Source: an uncultured Lentibacter sp. (lineage in GTDB: Bacteria > Pseudomonadota > Alphaproteobacteria > Rhodobacterales > Rhodobacteraceae). Taken from it: a stretch of DNA of 64,000 nt. Below are positions 44,950 through 52,843 of this stretch, piece by piece. Positions within the stretch are counted from its first letter, which is position 1. Every line of letters starts with the position of its first letter. Made by a program: the position numbers and the translations under genes. The notes under the pieces were generated by a model. It did no database searches. It saw nothing but the letters and a program-made list of their open reading frames with translations, and was not told where the DNA came from. Location of the stretch: contig CANMGT010000001.1 of the NCBI GenBank assembly GCA_947497495.1, forward strand, positions 682,001 to 746,000, read 5' to 3'.

Positions 44950-45534
44950 TCATCGCAGTGCGCAGCACCCCGAGTAGAGCGCTGTGCCGGTGGCCGTTTG
45001 CAACACGATGTCCGTGCTGAGGCCAAACTGGCGGTCGCTCATCCCGTCGTTGCAGCTTTCGCGGGTGATGATCGCGGTAAGCTGTGAGGAGCCGTTTGCG
45101 CCCAGCGCGTATGACTTGCCGCTCCAGCTGCTGGCCGTTCCGCCGCCGACGGGCGCGAAACTTGTTGGCGCTTCTCCCATCAGCTCGAAGACCATTTCGC
45201 TGCCGTTTTTGAGAGACCAGAAAGGCTCTGTGCCAAAGCATTGCGCGGGGTAGCCGTGGGCTGGCTGCTCCGAGGCTGCCGCGAGGTAGCGCATCCAGAC
45301 CCAGCCTGCTTGCTCGCCGAAATTTATAAGTGCCCAGCCGTCCTGGCTGCGCACAACTTCTATGTTCTTGGCGTCAGGTGTCAGAGCGCCGATAATGTCG
45401 GATGATCCGCTGCGCTCGGCGCGCACATTGAGAACGTCGTCAGAGGCGACATCGTAAACATCATAGAGCGCGGGCAACTCTTGTGCCTGCGCGGCTGTCG
45501 TGAGTAAAAGCAGGGCAAATAAAACGCGGATCAT
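44950..45534 (-). CDS. Exported SH3-domain protein with COG3650-like C-terminal domain
   Basis: A 194-residue periplasmic protein. The signal peptide ends AAQAQEL. Residues about 25-85 are a bacterial SH3 domain (DVASDDVLNVRAERSGSSDIIG, DGWALINFGEQAGWVWMRYL). The rest begins FGTEPFWSL, typical of COG3650-like domains, and has cysteines in QCFGT, ESCNDG and GCCALR likely to form disulfides. Its function is unknown; SH3 domains of this kind often bind peptidoglycan. It overlaps the stop codon of the ABC permease gene (ATGA), so the two are coupled and it may support polysaccharide export. Confidence 0.82.
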   Translation of the reverse strand: MIRVLFALLLLTTAAQAQELPALYDVYDVASDDVLNVRAERSGSSDIIGALTPDAKNIEVVRSQDGWALINFGEQAGWVWMRYLAAASEQPAHGYPAQCFGTEPFWSLKNGSEMVFELMGEAPTSFAPVGGGTASSWSGKSYALGANGSSQLTAIITRESCNDGMSDRQFGLSTDIVLQTATGTALYSGCCALR

Positions 45535-46352
45535 CGGCGCGCCCCCCATGAGGCCGAGGCGTGCCGGCGCGTATAAAACTCGCCCATCAGCCCGACCATG
45601 ATCAGCGTGATGCCGATAAGGAAAGCGTACTCCCAGTGGGTGTAGCGCGGGTTGTAATTGATGAAGGCAAAGCCGCGCGACTGGTCGATAATATGAAACA
45701 GCGGGTTCCAGTCAAACATCACGAGCATGTAGCCGGGCAGCGTGTTCGCGACGAACATCTTGCCAGAGGCGATCATGTTGGCGCGCTGGTAGATGAGTGT
45801 GAATGTCTGAACAAAACCCGGCGACCAGGGCTTGATTGCCAGCAAAACGAGGCCGACAGCGCAGCCCGTGAACCAAGCCAGCATCAGCATGCCGATCGCG
45901 CTTATCGGGTCTTCGATGGTGAAGTTGTTGCCGATCATATAGTAGCCAAACAGGATCACAAACATCGACAGAATTTGCAGATAGAGCGAAGCAAGCGCTG
46001 ATGAGGCGATCGCGACGATCGTGTTCATCGGGGCATGCAGCATCATCGGAGAGGTTGGCCCGCCCGCGCCCGACACGGCACCCACGGCTTTTACATGGGT
46101 CATGTAAACGAAGATACCTGTCATGATGTAGACCAGAAAGTCGCCACGCAGGGCTGCACTTTTCAGGCCAAGCAGCGAAAACATGACGTAGAAGGCCAGA
46201 ACCATGATTGCCATTTGCATAAGGTTCGTGAGCAGCGACATGATGGCGTTGCCGTGCGACGAGCGCACAGAGTGAACAATCGAGTGATAAATCAGCTCGA
46301 ATATGATGAGCGCTGAAGTCAGCGTTGATCTGCGTTGCCTGACTTGAAACAT
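45531..46352 (-). CDS. ABC-2 type polysaccharide export permease (KpsM/RkpT-like)
   Basis: A 273-residue integral-membrane subunit of the ABC-2 family, with six hydrophobic segments after a charged N-terminus. The C-terminal part YMLVMFDWNPLFHIIDQSRGFAF and IDQSRG...Y.P.Y is the pattern of capsule or O-antigen exporters of the KpsM type. Its ATPase partner (KpsT-like) is not adjacent and not in this window. I chose the ATG giving MFQVRQRRSTL, as in KpsM proteins; longer upstream reading is hydrophobic but lacks start signals. It is divergent from cysQ and faces the glycan gene set. Confidence 0.85.
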   Translation of the reverse strand: MFQVRQRRSTLTSALIIFELIYHSIVHSVRSSHGNAIMSLLTNLMQMAIMVLAFYVMFSLLGLKSAALRGDFLVYIMTGIFVYMTHVKAVGAVSGAGGPTSPMMLHAPMNTIVAIASSALASLYLQILSMFVILFGYYMIGNNFTIEDPISAIGMLMLAWFTGCAVGLVLLAIKPWSPGFVQTFTLIYQRANMIASGKMFVANTLPGYMLVMFDWNPLFHIIDQSRGFAFINYNPRYTHWEYAFLIGITLIMVGLMGEFYTRRHASASWGARR

Positions 46353-46489
46353 CTGCTGCCCGTGCCGCCTTTCGCGGTTAGTTTTATGAGGCAAATCTTG
46401 CCGAACCCTTACACACCTATCATAAAGGGGAAGATATGATGAGGCAATAAAGCTGTATTCGGGCAAATAGAAAAACAAGGACACGTTTG

Positions 46490-47287
46490 ATGGACTACGA
46501 AAAACTGGCTCAAGAAATGCGCGAACTCGCGCTGATTGCTGGCGACAAGATCATGGAAATTTACAGCCGCGACGATTTTGGCGTGCGCTCAAAGTCAGAC
46601 GACAGCCCCGTTACAGAGGCTGACGAAGCCGCAGATGCGCTTATTTCGGCGGGGCTGCGCAAAGCCTTTCCCGATGTTTTGCTTGTTACAGAAGAGCAGG
46701 CAGACTCGCACGAGCTGCAGGCAGACACCTTTTTGATCGTTGATCCGCTGGATGGCACCAAAGAGTTTATCCACCGTCGCGGCGACTTCACGGTTAACAT
46801 TGCCTATGTCGAAAACGGCGTGCCCACCCGTGGCGTTGTCTATGCCCCTGCGAAAGAGCGGATGTTCTACACGCTTGCCGACGGCAGTTCCGTTGAGGAG
46901 GAAGGCCCGTTTGACAAGAAGCTGGCTGGCAAGACATCGCCCATTCGCGTGGCAAAGAGCGACAATTCCGCCTTGCTTGTTGTGGCTTCAAAGTCGCACC
47001 GTGATCAGGCCACTGACGACTACATTAACAAGTATGCCGTGGCCGACAGCAAAAGCGCCGGCTCTTCGCTGAAGTTTTGCCTTGTCGCGACGGGCGAAGC
47101 CGACATTTACCCGCGGGTTGGCCGCACGATGGAATGGGACACCGCCGCTGGCCACGCTGTTTTGCACGGCGCAGGCGGCAAGGTTGTTCACTTCGAAACC
47201 CACGAGCCGCTAGTTTACGGTAAAGAGAGCTATGCCAACTCATTTTTCATCGCCTACTCGCCAGCCGTAGAGCTGAAAAAGGCCTAA
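46490..47287 (+). CDS. cysQ: 3'(2'),5'-bisphosphate nucleotidase CysQ
   Basis: Removes the 3' phosphate from PAP, the by-product of every PAPS-dependent sulfotransferase. The 265-residue protein has the inositol-monophosphatase-family motifs: EEQAD near residue 67, DPLDGTKEF near 85, and WDTAAGHAVLHGAGG near the C-terminus, all metal ligands present. AAGGA is 8 bases before the ATG. It is one base from the following glycosyltransferase gene and lies in a locus with a sulfotransferase, which makes PAP recycling for glycan sulfation the natural reading. Confidence 0.93.
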   Translation: MDYEKLAQEMRELALIAGDKIMEIYSRDDFGVRSKSDDSPVTEADEAADALISAGLRKAFPDVLLVTEEQADSHELQADTFLIVDPLDGTKEFIHRRGDFTVNIAYVENGVPTRGVVYAPAKERMFYTLADGSSVEEEGPFDKKLAGKTSPIRVAKSDNSALLVVASKSHRDQATDDYINKYAVADSKSAGSSLKFCLVATGEADIYPRVGRTMEWDTAAGHAVLHGAGGKVVHFETHEPLVYGKESYANSFFIAYSPAVELKKA

Positions 47288-47288
47288 A

Positions 47289-48518
47289 GTGGCAGGGCCT
47301 ACCGTCAGCGTCGTTGTTGTCAGCCGCGAGAGGCCTGACAGCCTTTTGTGGTGCCTCGCGGCGCTGGCGGGGCAAAACTATGCGCCCTTCGAAGTTATTG
47401 TTGTTGCCGACGAAACAGGTTTTTCAGCCGTATCAGAGACTGTTTTTGCCCAGCGCGTGAAACTCCTGCGCTTTGAAGAGGCCAATATCTCGGCAGCGCG
47501 CAACAAAGGCATCGCACATGCTGCTGGCGAGATCATCGCCTTTATCGACGACGATGCAGCAGCCGAGCCTAACTGGCTAAAACATCTGACAGCGCCGTTC
47601 AACGACAGCGAGGTTGGCGTGGCTGGCGGATATGTTCGGGGCCGCAACGGCATCAGCCACCAGTGGAAAGCACAACAGGTTGACACCGAGGGCCGCGCGA
47701 CTGCGCTTGAGGACGGAGGCGAGATGGCCTTTTTGCCGCTTGTTAGAGACGGTTTTGCCGTCAAAACAGAAGGCACGAACATGGCCGTGCGCCGCAGTTT
47801 GCTTGCCGCCATGAAGGGTTTTGACGAAGCCTTCGCATTTTTCCTTGATGAGACTGACCTGAACCTGCGCCTGCGCGACACGCAAAACAAAACCGCCCTT
47901 TGCCCGCAGGCGGAAGTGCATCACGCCTATAAAGCCAGTACGCGCCGCCGTGAGGACCGCGCTGTCACCGATCTGCACGACGTTGGCGCAAGCACGGTTG
48001 TGTTGCTGCGCAAGTTTGGCAGTCCGGTGGAGTCTCGTTGCGCTGAGATGGCGCAAGAACAAGCGCAGCGGATAAGCGAACAGCAGCGCCGAGGGATGCT
48101 TGGCAAAGACGAAGCGGAACGCGTTCTCAAAACGCTTGAAGCGGGGTTTGAAGACGGGAAAAGCAGGCTTTTCGGGCAGTATTCCGGTGGTTTAGAGACG
48201 CCTCAAAGCCCTTTTTTGCCCTTCGAACCAAGCCGACAAAAAGACAAAACGCTTGCCGGCCGCTGGCGCAACCGAGGCAAGCTTCGCCAAGAAGCCGCTG
48301 ACTTGGCGGCAAAGGGCTACAACGTTTCGCTCTATTTGTTTTCTCTGGACGCGCGCTTTCACCACGTGCGTTTCGATGCGGCAGGCTATTGGGAGCAAGC
48401 TGGCGGCCAGTTCGGCAAGTCAGACCGCAGCGAGCCTCTGTTTCGGCTCTCTACCTTCAAAAACCGCTTAAAAAGCGAGGAAAGCCGAGTCAAACATGCC
48501 CGCAAATCGGCTCTTTGA
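47289..48518 (+). CDS. Family 2 glycosyltransferase
   Basis: A 409-residue GT-A fold enzyme. The nucleotide-binding start VSVVVVSRERPDSLLWCLAALAGQ and the metal-binding AFIDDDAAAEPNWL are clear, as is the acceptor-side ED/ETD motif in FFLDETDLNLRLR. The last 160 residues are charged and not recognised; they may be an acceptor-specific or helical domain. The GTG start follows cysQ by one base, so the pair is coupled. Acceptor and donor sugars are unknown. Confidence 0.87.
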   Translation: MAGPTVSVVVVSRERPDSLLWCLAALAGQNYAPFEVIVVADETGFSAVSETVFAQRVKLLRFEEANISAARNKGIAHAAGEIIAFIDDDAAAEPNWLKHLTAPFNDSEVGVAGGYVRGRNGISHQWKAQQVDTEGRATALEDGGEMAFLPLVRDGFAVKTEGTNMAVRRSLLAAMKGFDEAFAFFLDETDLNLRLRDTQNKTALCPQAEVHHAYKASTRRREDRAVTDLHDVGASTVVLLRKFGSPVESRCAEMAQEQAQRISEQQRRGMLGKDEAERVLKTLEAGFEDGKSRLFGQYSGGLETPQSPFLPFEPSRQKDKTLAGRWRNRGKLRQEAADLAAKGYNVSLYLFSLDARFHHVRFDAAGYWEQAGGQFGKSDRSEPLFRLSTFKNRLKSEESRVKHARKSAL

Positions 48519-48557
48519 TGTCTACATATGAGCCACATTAAATAAATTTCCCCGACA

Positions 48558-48587
48558 TTGTTCGCTTTTAGGAGCCTATACTATACT
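48558..48587 (+). promoter_or_regulatory. Sigma-70-like promoter of galU and the glycan operon
   Basis: TTGTTC (48558-48563) and TATACT (48582-48587) are 18 bases apart; a second TATACT overlaps just upstream. The leader to galU would be about 70 bases. Confidence 0.5.
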
Positions 48588-48664
48588 CGACAAAACAAAA
48601 CTGTGTCAGTATGCGGGCAATATGCGCGCGGATTTAATGATGCGGAAGGTAATGAGGTAGGCCG

Positions 48665-49558
48665 ATGAAGAAGAAGATCACCAAAGCAATTTTCCCTGTT
48701 GCCGGCTTGGGAACACGGTTCCTCCCAGCAACAAAGTCTGTTCCCAAAGAGATCATGACTTTGGTCGACCGGCCGCTTATCCAATACGCTATTGATGAAG
48801 CCCGCGCGGCAGGCATCAAGGAGTTTATCTTCATAACCTCGCGCGGCAAAGGCGCGCTTGAGGACTATTTCGACGAAGCCCCCCAGCTTGAGCAAGCCCT
48901 GCGCAAGAAGGGCAAAACCGAGCTGCTTGAAGAGCTGCAATCAACCAATATGGAAAGCGGCGCGATTGCTTATATCCGCCAACATAAAGCGCTGGGCCTT
49001 GGGCACGCTGTGTGGTGTGCGCGCAGGCTCATCGCGAACGAGCCTTTCGCTGTTATCCTGCCGGATGATGTGATCGCGGCAGAGAAGTCATGCTTGCAGC
49101 AGATGGTTGAGGCCTATGAAGAATCACCGGGCTGCATGGTCGCGGCGATGGAAGTTCCCGCAGATCAGGCCAGCTCTTATGGCGTTCTAGATGTCAAAGA
49201 AGACATGGGTTCACTCGTGTCCGTGAACGGCATGGTCGAGAAGCCGGAAGCCGGAAAGGCGCCTTCAAACCTCGCGGTTATCGGCCGCTACATTCTGACA
49301 CCCGATGTGCTGCGCAGCCTCAACAAAAAGCAAGTTGGGGCCGGCGGAGAAATTCAGCTGACAGACGCTATTGCAAACGAAATCGCCGAAGGCCGCCCCG
49401 TTCATGGTTTCCGGTTCAGCGGTCAACGGTTTGACTGTGGCACAAAGGCGGGCTTCTTGCAGGCCTCCGTGTCTTTCGGGCTCAATCGCCCGGATTTGCG
49501 CGACGATTTGCTTGGGTATATTCAGAACATTGTTAGCACGCAAAAGGCTGCTGAATAA
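48665..49558 (+). CDS. galU: UTP-glucose-1-phosphate uridylyltransferase
   Basis: Makes UDP-glucose, the entry sugar nucleotide for many surface glycans. The nucleotide-binding start FPVAGLGTRFLPATKSVPKEI and the KPEAGKAPSNLAVIGRYIL block are diagnostic of GalU. At 297 residues it is complete. It opens a run galU-galE-GT-GT-GT14-sulfotransferase in which gaps are 50 bases or less. Its product is the substrate of GalE directly downstream. Confidence 0.96.
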   Translation: MKKKITKAIFPVAGLGTRFLPATKSVPKEIMTLVDRPLIQYAIDEARAAGIKEFIFITSRGKGALEDYFDEAPQLEQALRKKGKTELLEELQSTNMESGAIAYIRQHKALGLGHAVWCARRLIANEPFAVILPDDVIAAEKSCLQQMVEAYEESPGCMVAAMEVPADQASSYGVLDVKEDMGSLVSVNGMVEKPEAGKAPSNLAVIGRYILTPDVLRSLNKKQVGAGGEIQLTDAIANEIAEGRPVHGFRFSGQRFDCGTKAGFLQASVSFGLNRPDLRDDLLGYIQNIVSTQKAAE

Positions 49559-49573
49559 CTCAAGAGGTGAAGT

Positions 49574-50557
49574 TTGGAAAACGTACTCGTCACAGGCGGC
49601 GCAGGCTATATCGGCTCGCACGCATGTAAGGCTTTGAAGGCCGCCGGCTTTAACCCTGTCACTTTTGACAACCTTGTCACCGGCTGGGAAGACGCAGTGA
49701 AGTTTGGCCCTTTCGAGAAGGGTGATCTGCTCGATCGGGCGCGCCTTGATGAGGTATTTGCCAAGCACAAGCCCGTTGCTGTGATGCACTTTGCAGCGCT
49801 CAGCCAAGTTGGCGAAAGCATGCAGAAGCCTGGCAAGTATTGGCTCAACAACACAGGCGGATCACTTAACCTGATCGAGGCTGCCGCGGCGGCAGGGTGC
49901 AAAAAGTTTGTCTTTAGCTCAACCTGCGCAACCTACGGCGACCAAGACAATGTTGTGCTTGACGAAAACTCTGTGCAACTGCCGATCAACGCTTACGGAG
50001 CGTCAAAGCGGGCCATTGAGGACATGCTGCGCGACTTTGAAGCCAGCGATGGCATCGAGTCGGTTATCTTTCGCTACTTCAACGTGGCGGGCGGCGACCC
50101 AGAAGCAGAGATCGGTGAGTTCCACCGCCCCGAGACGCATCTTATCCCGCTGATCCTTGATGCTATTTCCGGCAAACGCGACGCGCTGACAATTTTCGGC
50201 ACCGACTATGACACGCCCGACGGCACCTGCATTCGCGACTATGTGCATGTTTGCGACTTGGTTGATGCGCATATTCTGGGTGTTGGCTGGCTCAAAAACG
50301 GCAAAGGCAGCCGCGTGTTTAACCTTGGCACAGGCACTGGCTTTTCTGTGCGCGAGGTTATGGACAAGGCTTCTGACGTGACAGGCAAGCCCGTGCCTTG
50401 CTCTGAGGGGCCGCGCCGCGCTGGCGATTGCACCAAGCTCGTTTCGGGCTCAACCCGCGCGGAGCAAGAACTTGGCTGGGCGCCCCAGCGCTCGAACCTT
50501 GAGAGCATGGTAGCGGATGCCTGGAAGTGGCACCAAACTGGACATTATGAAAAGTGA
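49574..50557 (+). CDS. galE: UDP-glucose 4-epimerase
   Basis: Interconverts UDP-glucose and UDP-galactose using bound NAD. The Rossmann motif GGAGYIGSH is at residues 7-15, the catalytic YGASK near 139-143, and the family ends DYVHVCDLVDAH and GWAPQRSNL follow. At 327 residues the length is standard. The TTG start has AGAGGTGAA upstream. It overlaps the next glycosyltransferase by 11 bases. Together with GalU it would supply UDP-Gal or, in broader-specificity enzymes, UDP-GalNAc. Confidence 0.96.
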   Translation: MENVLVTGGAGYIGSHACKALKAAGFNPVTFDNLVTGWEDAVKFGPFEKGDLLDRARLDEVFAKHKPVAVMHFAALSQVGESMQKPGKYWLNNTGGSLNLIEAAAAAGCKKFVFSSTCATYGDQDNVVLDENSVQLPINAYGASKRAIEDMLRDFEASDGIESVIFRYFNVAGGDPEAEIGEFHRPETHLIPLILDAISGKRDALTIFGTDYDTPDGTCIRDYVHVCDLVDAHILGVGWLKNGKGSRVFNLGTGTGFSVREVMDKASDVTGKPVPCSEGPRRAGDCTKLVSGSTRAEQELGWAPQRSNLESMVADAWKWHQTGHYEK

Positions 50558-51782
50558 TCAGCCAACAGCACGCCTACTCGACCTGACGCGGCTTGTCAGC
50601 CGAGCCGGGCGTGTGCTGACGGGTGTTGATCGCGTCGAACGGGCCTATCTTGACGCCTTTCTGGCCAGTGAGGTGCCTGTTTGGGGGCTGATACGCTCAC
50701 CTTTAGGGTTTTTGCTGCTTGATGAAGCGGGCCTACGTGAGCTGGCTGACAAGATTGATGGCAAGTCCGATTGGGGGCGCACTTCGCGGCTGATGAACGT
50801 GTTTTCTAAGCTCGCGATTGAACACAGACGCGCACTTTCGGATGCGCGTTCGCTGACAATTGCGCGCTGCACGAGGCACCGTTTGGGCAGGATGCTCGCC
50901 AAGCATTTGCCACCCAAAACCGCCTATGTGAACACCGGCCACAGCAACTTCAATGACTACGTGGCAACGGGCATACGGGCGCTAAAGGGCAGCATGATTG
51001 CTGTGTTTGTGCATGATACGATCCCGCTTGATCACCCCGAGTTTCAACGGCCAGAGACAGTTGCGAGCTTTGGGCTGTTCTTGAAACGCGTGAGCACACA
51101 TGCTGATCTGGTGATCTACAATTCGCGAGTGACACAAGGCGACACAGAGCGTCATTTTGGCAGCTATGGCCGGGTACCGAGGGGTATTGTCGCGCATCTG
51201 GGCGTCGAAACGGCGGCGGCTGACGCGAGCACGCTTTCCAAGGGCATGCCGCCTGAGCGGCCATATTTTGTCTGCGTCGGCACGCTCGAGCCGCGTAAGA
51301 ACCATTCGTTTTTGCTCAGACTGTGGGAGCGGCTTGAAAAGCAAACACCCCCTCAGGATTTGCCCGAGCTTTTATTTGTTGGCTCGCGTGGCTGGATGAA
51401 CGAAGAGTTTTTCTTTCATTTCGACAACTCCCGCCTCAAAGGCCAGTTTGTGCACGAGCTTGGCGGATTGAGCGACCAAGCTGTTGCGGCCTTGCTCGAA
51501 AACGCCTCAGGCGTGCTATTTCCCAGCCTTGTGGAAGGCTACGGGCTGCCGGTTATCGAGGCAGCCGCACTTGGCGTACCCGTTATTTGCCCCGAACTGC
51601 CTGTTTATAAGGAAGTTTTGGGAGATATACCCGTTTACGCAAGCATTAATGACAGCTATCTTTGGATCAGAAGAATAATGGCATTGGCCGAGAGCAAAAA
51701 AGCAGGGCGAGAGGCACGCAGAGAGCCTTTCAAAGCGCCAACTTGGATCGAACATTTCAACATTGTCTTAAGCGAGACATGA
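50547..51782 (+). CDS. Family 4 (GT-B) glycosyltransferase
   Basis: A 411-residue GT-B enzyme. The C-terminal half has FVCVGTLEPRKNHSFLLRLWE and the donor-binding EX7E motif in SLVEGYGLPVIEAAALG, both family 4 hallmarks. The N-terminal acceptor domain starts LLDLTRLVSRAGRVLTGVDRVERAY, a beginning I associate with capsular and exopolysaccharide transferases. Codons 1-4 overlap the galE end. Sugar specificity is unknown. Confidence 0.88.
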   Translation: MKSDQPTARLLDLTRLVSRAGRVLTGVDRVERAYLDAFLASEVPVWGLIRSPLGFLLLDEAGLRELADKIDGKSDWGRTSRLMNVFSKLAIEHRRALSDARSLTIARCTRHRLGRMLAKHLPPKTAYVNTGHSNFNDYVATGIRALKGSMIAVFVHDTIPLDHPEFQRPETVASFGLFLKRVSTHADLVIYNSRVTQGDTERHFGSYGRVPRGIVAHLGVETAAADASTLSKGMPPERPYFVCVGTLEPRKNHSFLLRLWERLEKQTPPQDLPELLFVGSRGWMNEEFFFHFDNSRLKGQFVHELGGLSDQAVAALLENASGVLFPSLVEGYGLPVIEAAALGVPVICPELPVYKEVLGDIPVYASINDSYLWIRRIMALAESKKAGREARREPFKAPTWIEHFNIVLSET

Positions 51783-51832
51783 GATGAAGTTCTAAGGAAC
51801 GCATGTTCGGCAATTGAATTGGGGTTCGTTTA

Positions 51833-52843
51833 TTGGGCGTTGTGCAGTCATACAGACTGAGAGTGCAGCGGAGACGTTGGCGTATCAGGGCGTTTCGCAA
51901 ACGTCGTGAGCTGCGCTCTATGGCCAATAACACTGCTAATGTCCGCAGTGACGATATCCTTCTGTTTTCAACCTTGCGCAACGAACGGGTGCGCCTGCCC
52001 TACTTCCTGAAGTACTACCGCGACCTTGGCATCGACCACTTTTTTATTGTCGACAACGACAGCACCGACGGCTCGCTTGAATACCTGCTGGAGCAGCCGG
52101 ATGTCTCTGTCTGGCACACGCGGCGCAGTTATAAACGCTCGCGCTTTGGCGTTGACTGGCTCAACTGGCTGCAGATGAAACATGCGCACGGCCACTGGAC
52201 ACTCGTTGTCGACCCTGACGAATTTCTTGTCTATCCGTTCTGCGATACGCGGCCCATTCGCGCGCTGACAGACTGGCTTGATGCGAGCTCTATCAAGAGT
52301 TTCAGCGCGATGCTTCTAGACATGTATCCAAAGGGCCGCGTCGACGCGCAGCCCTACCGCGAAGGGCAAAACCCGCTCGAGATCACCTCTTGGTTTGACG
52401 CGGGCAACTACATGATCAACCGGAACCGCAAGTTCGGCAACCTGTGGATACAGGGCGGCCCGCGTGCGCGCACCTTCTTCAAGGATGCGCCCGAGAAGGC
52501 CCCCGCACTCAACAAGATCCCGCTGGTGAAATGGGACAGGAAGTATACCTACGTCAGCTCGACTCATATGCTTTTGCCGCGCGGCCTGAACCTTGTCTAC
52601 GACGAATGGGGCGGCGAGAAAGCCAGTGGCGTTCTGCTGCACACCAAGTTTCTCGACACCTTCACAGCAAAAGCCGCAGAAGAGCTTGAGCGCAAGCAAC
52701 ACTACGCGGCCAGCGTCGAGTACAAGGCCTACGCCGACAGCCTAAAAGACGACCCTGACCTGTGGTGCAAATGGAGCGAGAAGTATATCAACTGGCGCCA
52801 GCTTGAAATTCTCGGCCTCATGTCAAAAGGCAACTGGGCATGA
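51833..52843 (+). CDS. Glycosyltransferase family 2-like protein
   Basis: A 336-residue protein with the GT2-like beginning FSTLRNERVRLPYFLKYYRDLGIDHFFIVDNDSTDGSLEYL and the metal-site motif LVVDPDEFLVYP. This layout matches the Glyco_tranf_2_4/GT92-like group found in polysaccharide loci. A highly basic N-terminal stretch (about the first 29 residues) precedes the domain. The TTG start with GGGG 8 bases upstream is the best available; an internal ATG at 51920 would remove the basic stretch. It overlaps the following gene by ATGA. Confidence 0.8.
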   Translation: MGVVQSYRLRVQRRRWRIRAFRKRRELRSMANNTANVRSDDILLFSTLRNERVRLPYFLKYYRDLGIDHFFIVDNDSTDGSLEYLLEQPDVSVWHTRRSYKRSRFGVDWLNWLQMKHAHGHWTLVVDPDEFLVYPFCDTRPIRALTDWLDASSIKSFSAMLLDMYPKGRVDAQPYREGQNPLEITSWFDAGNYMINRNRKFGNLWIQGGPRARTFFKDAPEKAPALNKIPLVKWDRKYTYVSSTHMLLPRGLNLVYDEWGGEKASGVLLHTKFLDTFTAKAAEELERKQHYAASVEYKAYADSLKDDPDLWCKWSEKYINWRQLEILGLMSKGNWA

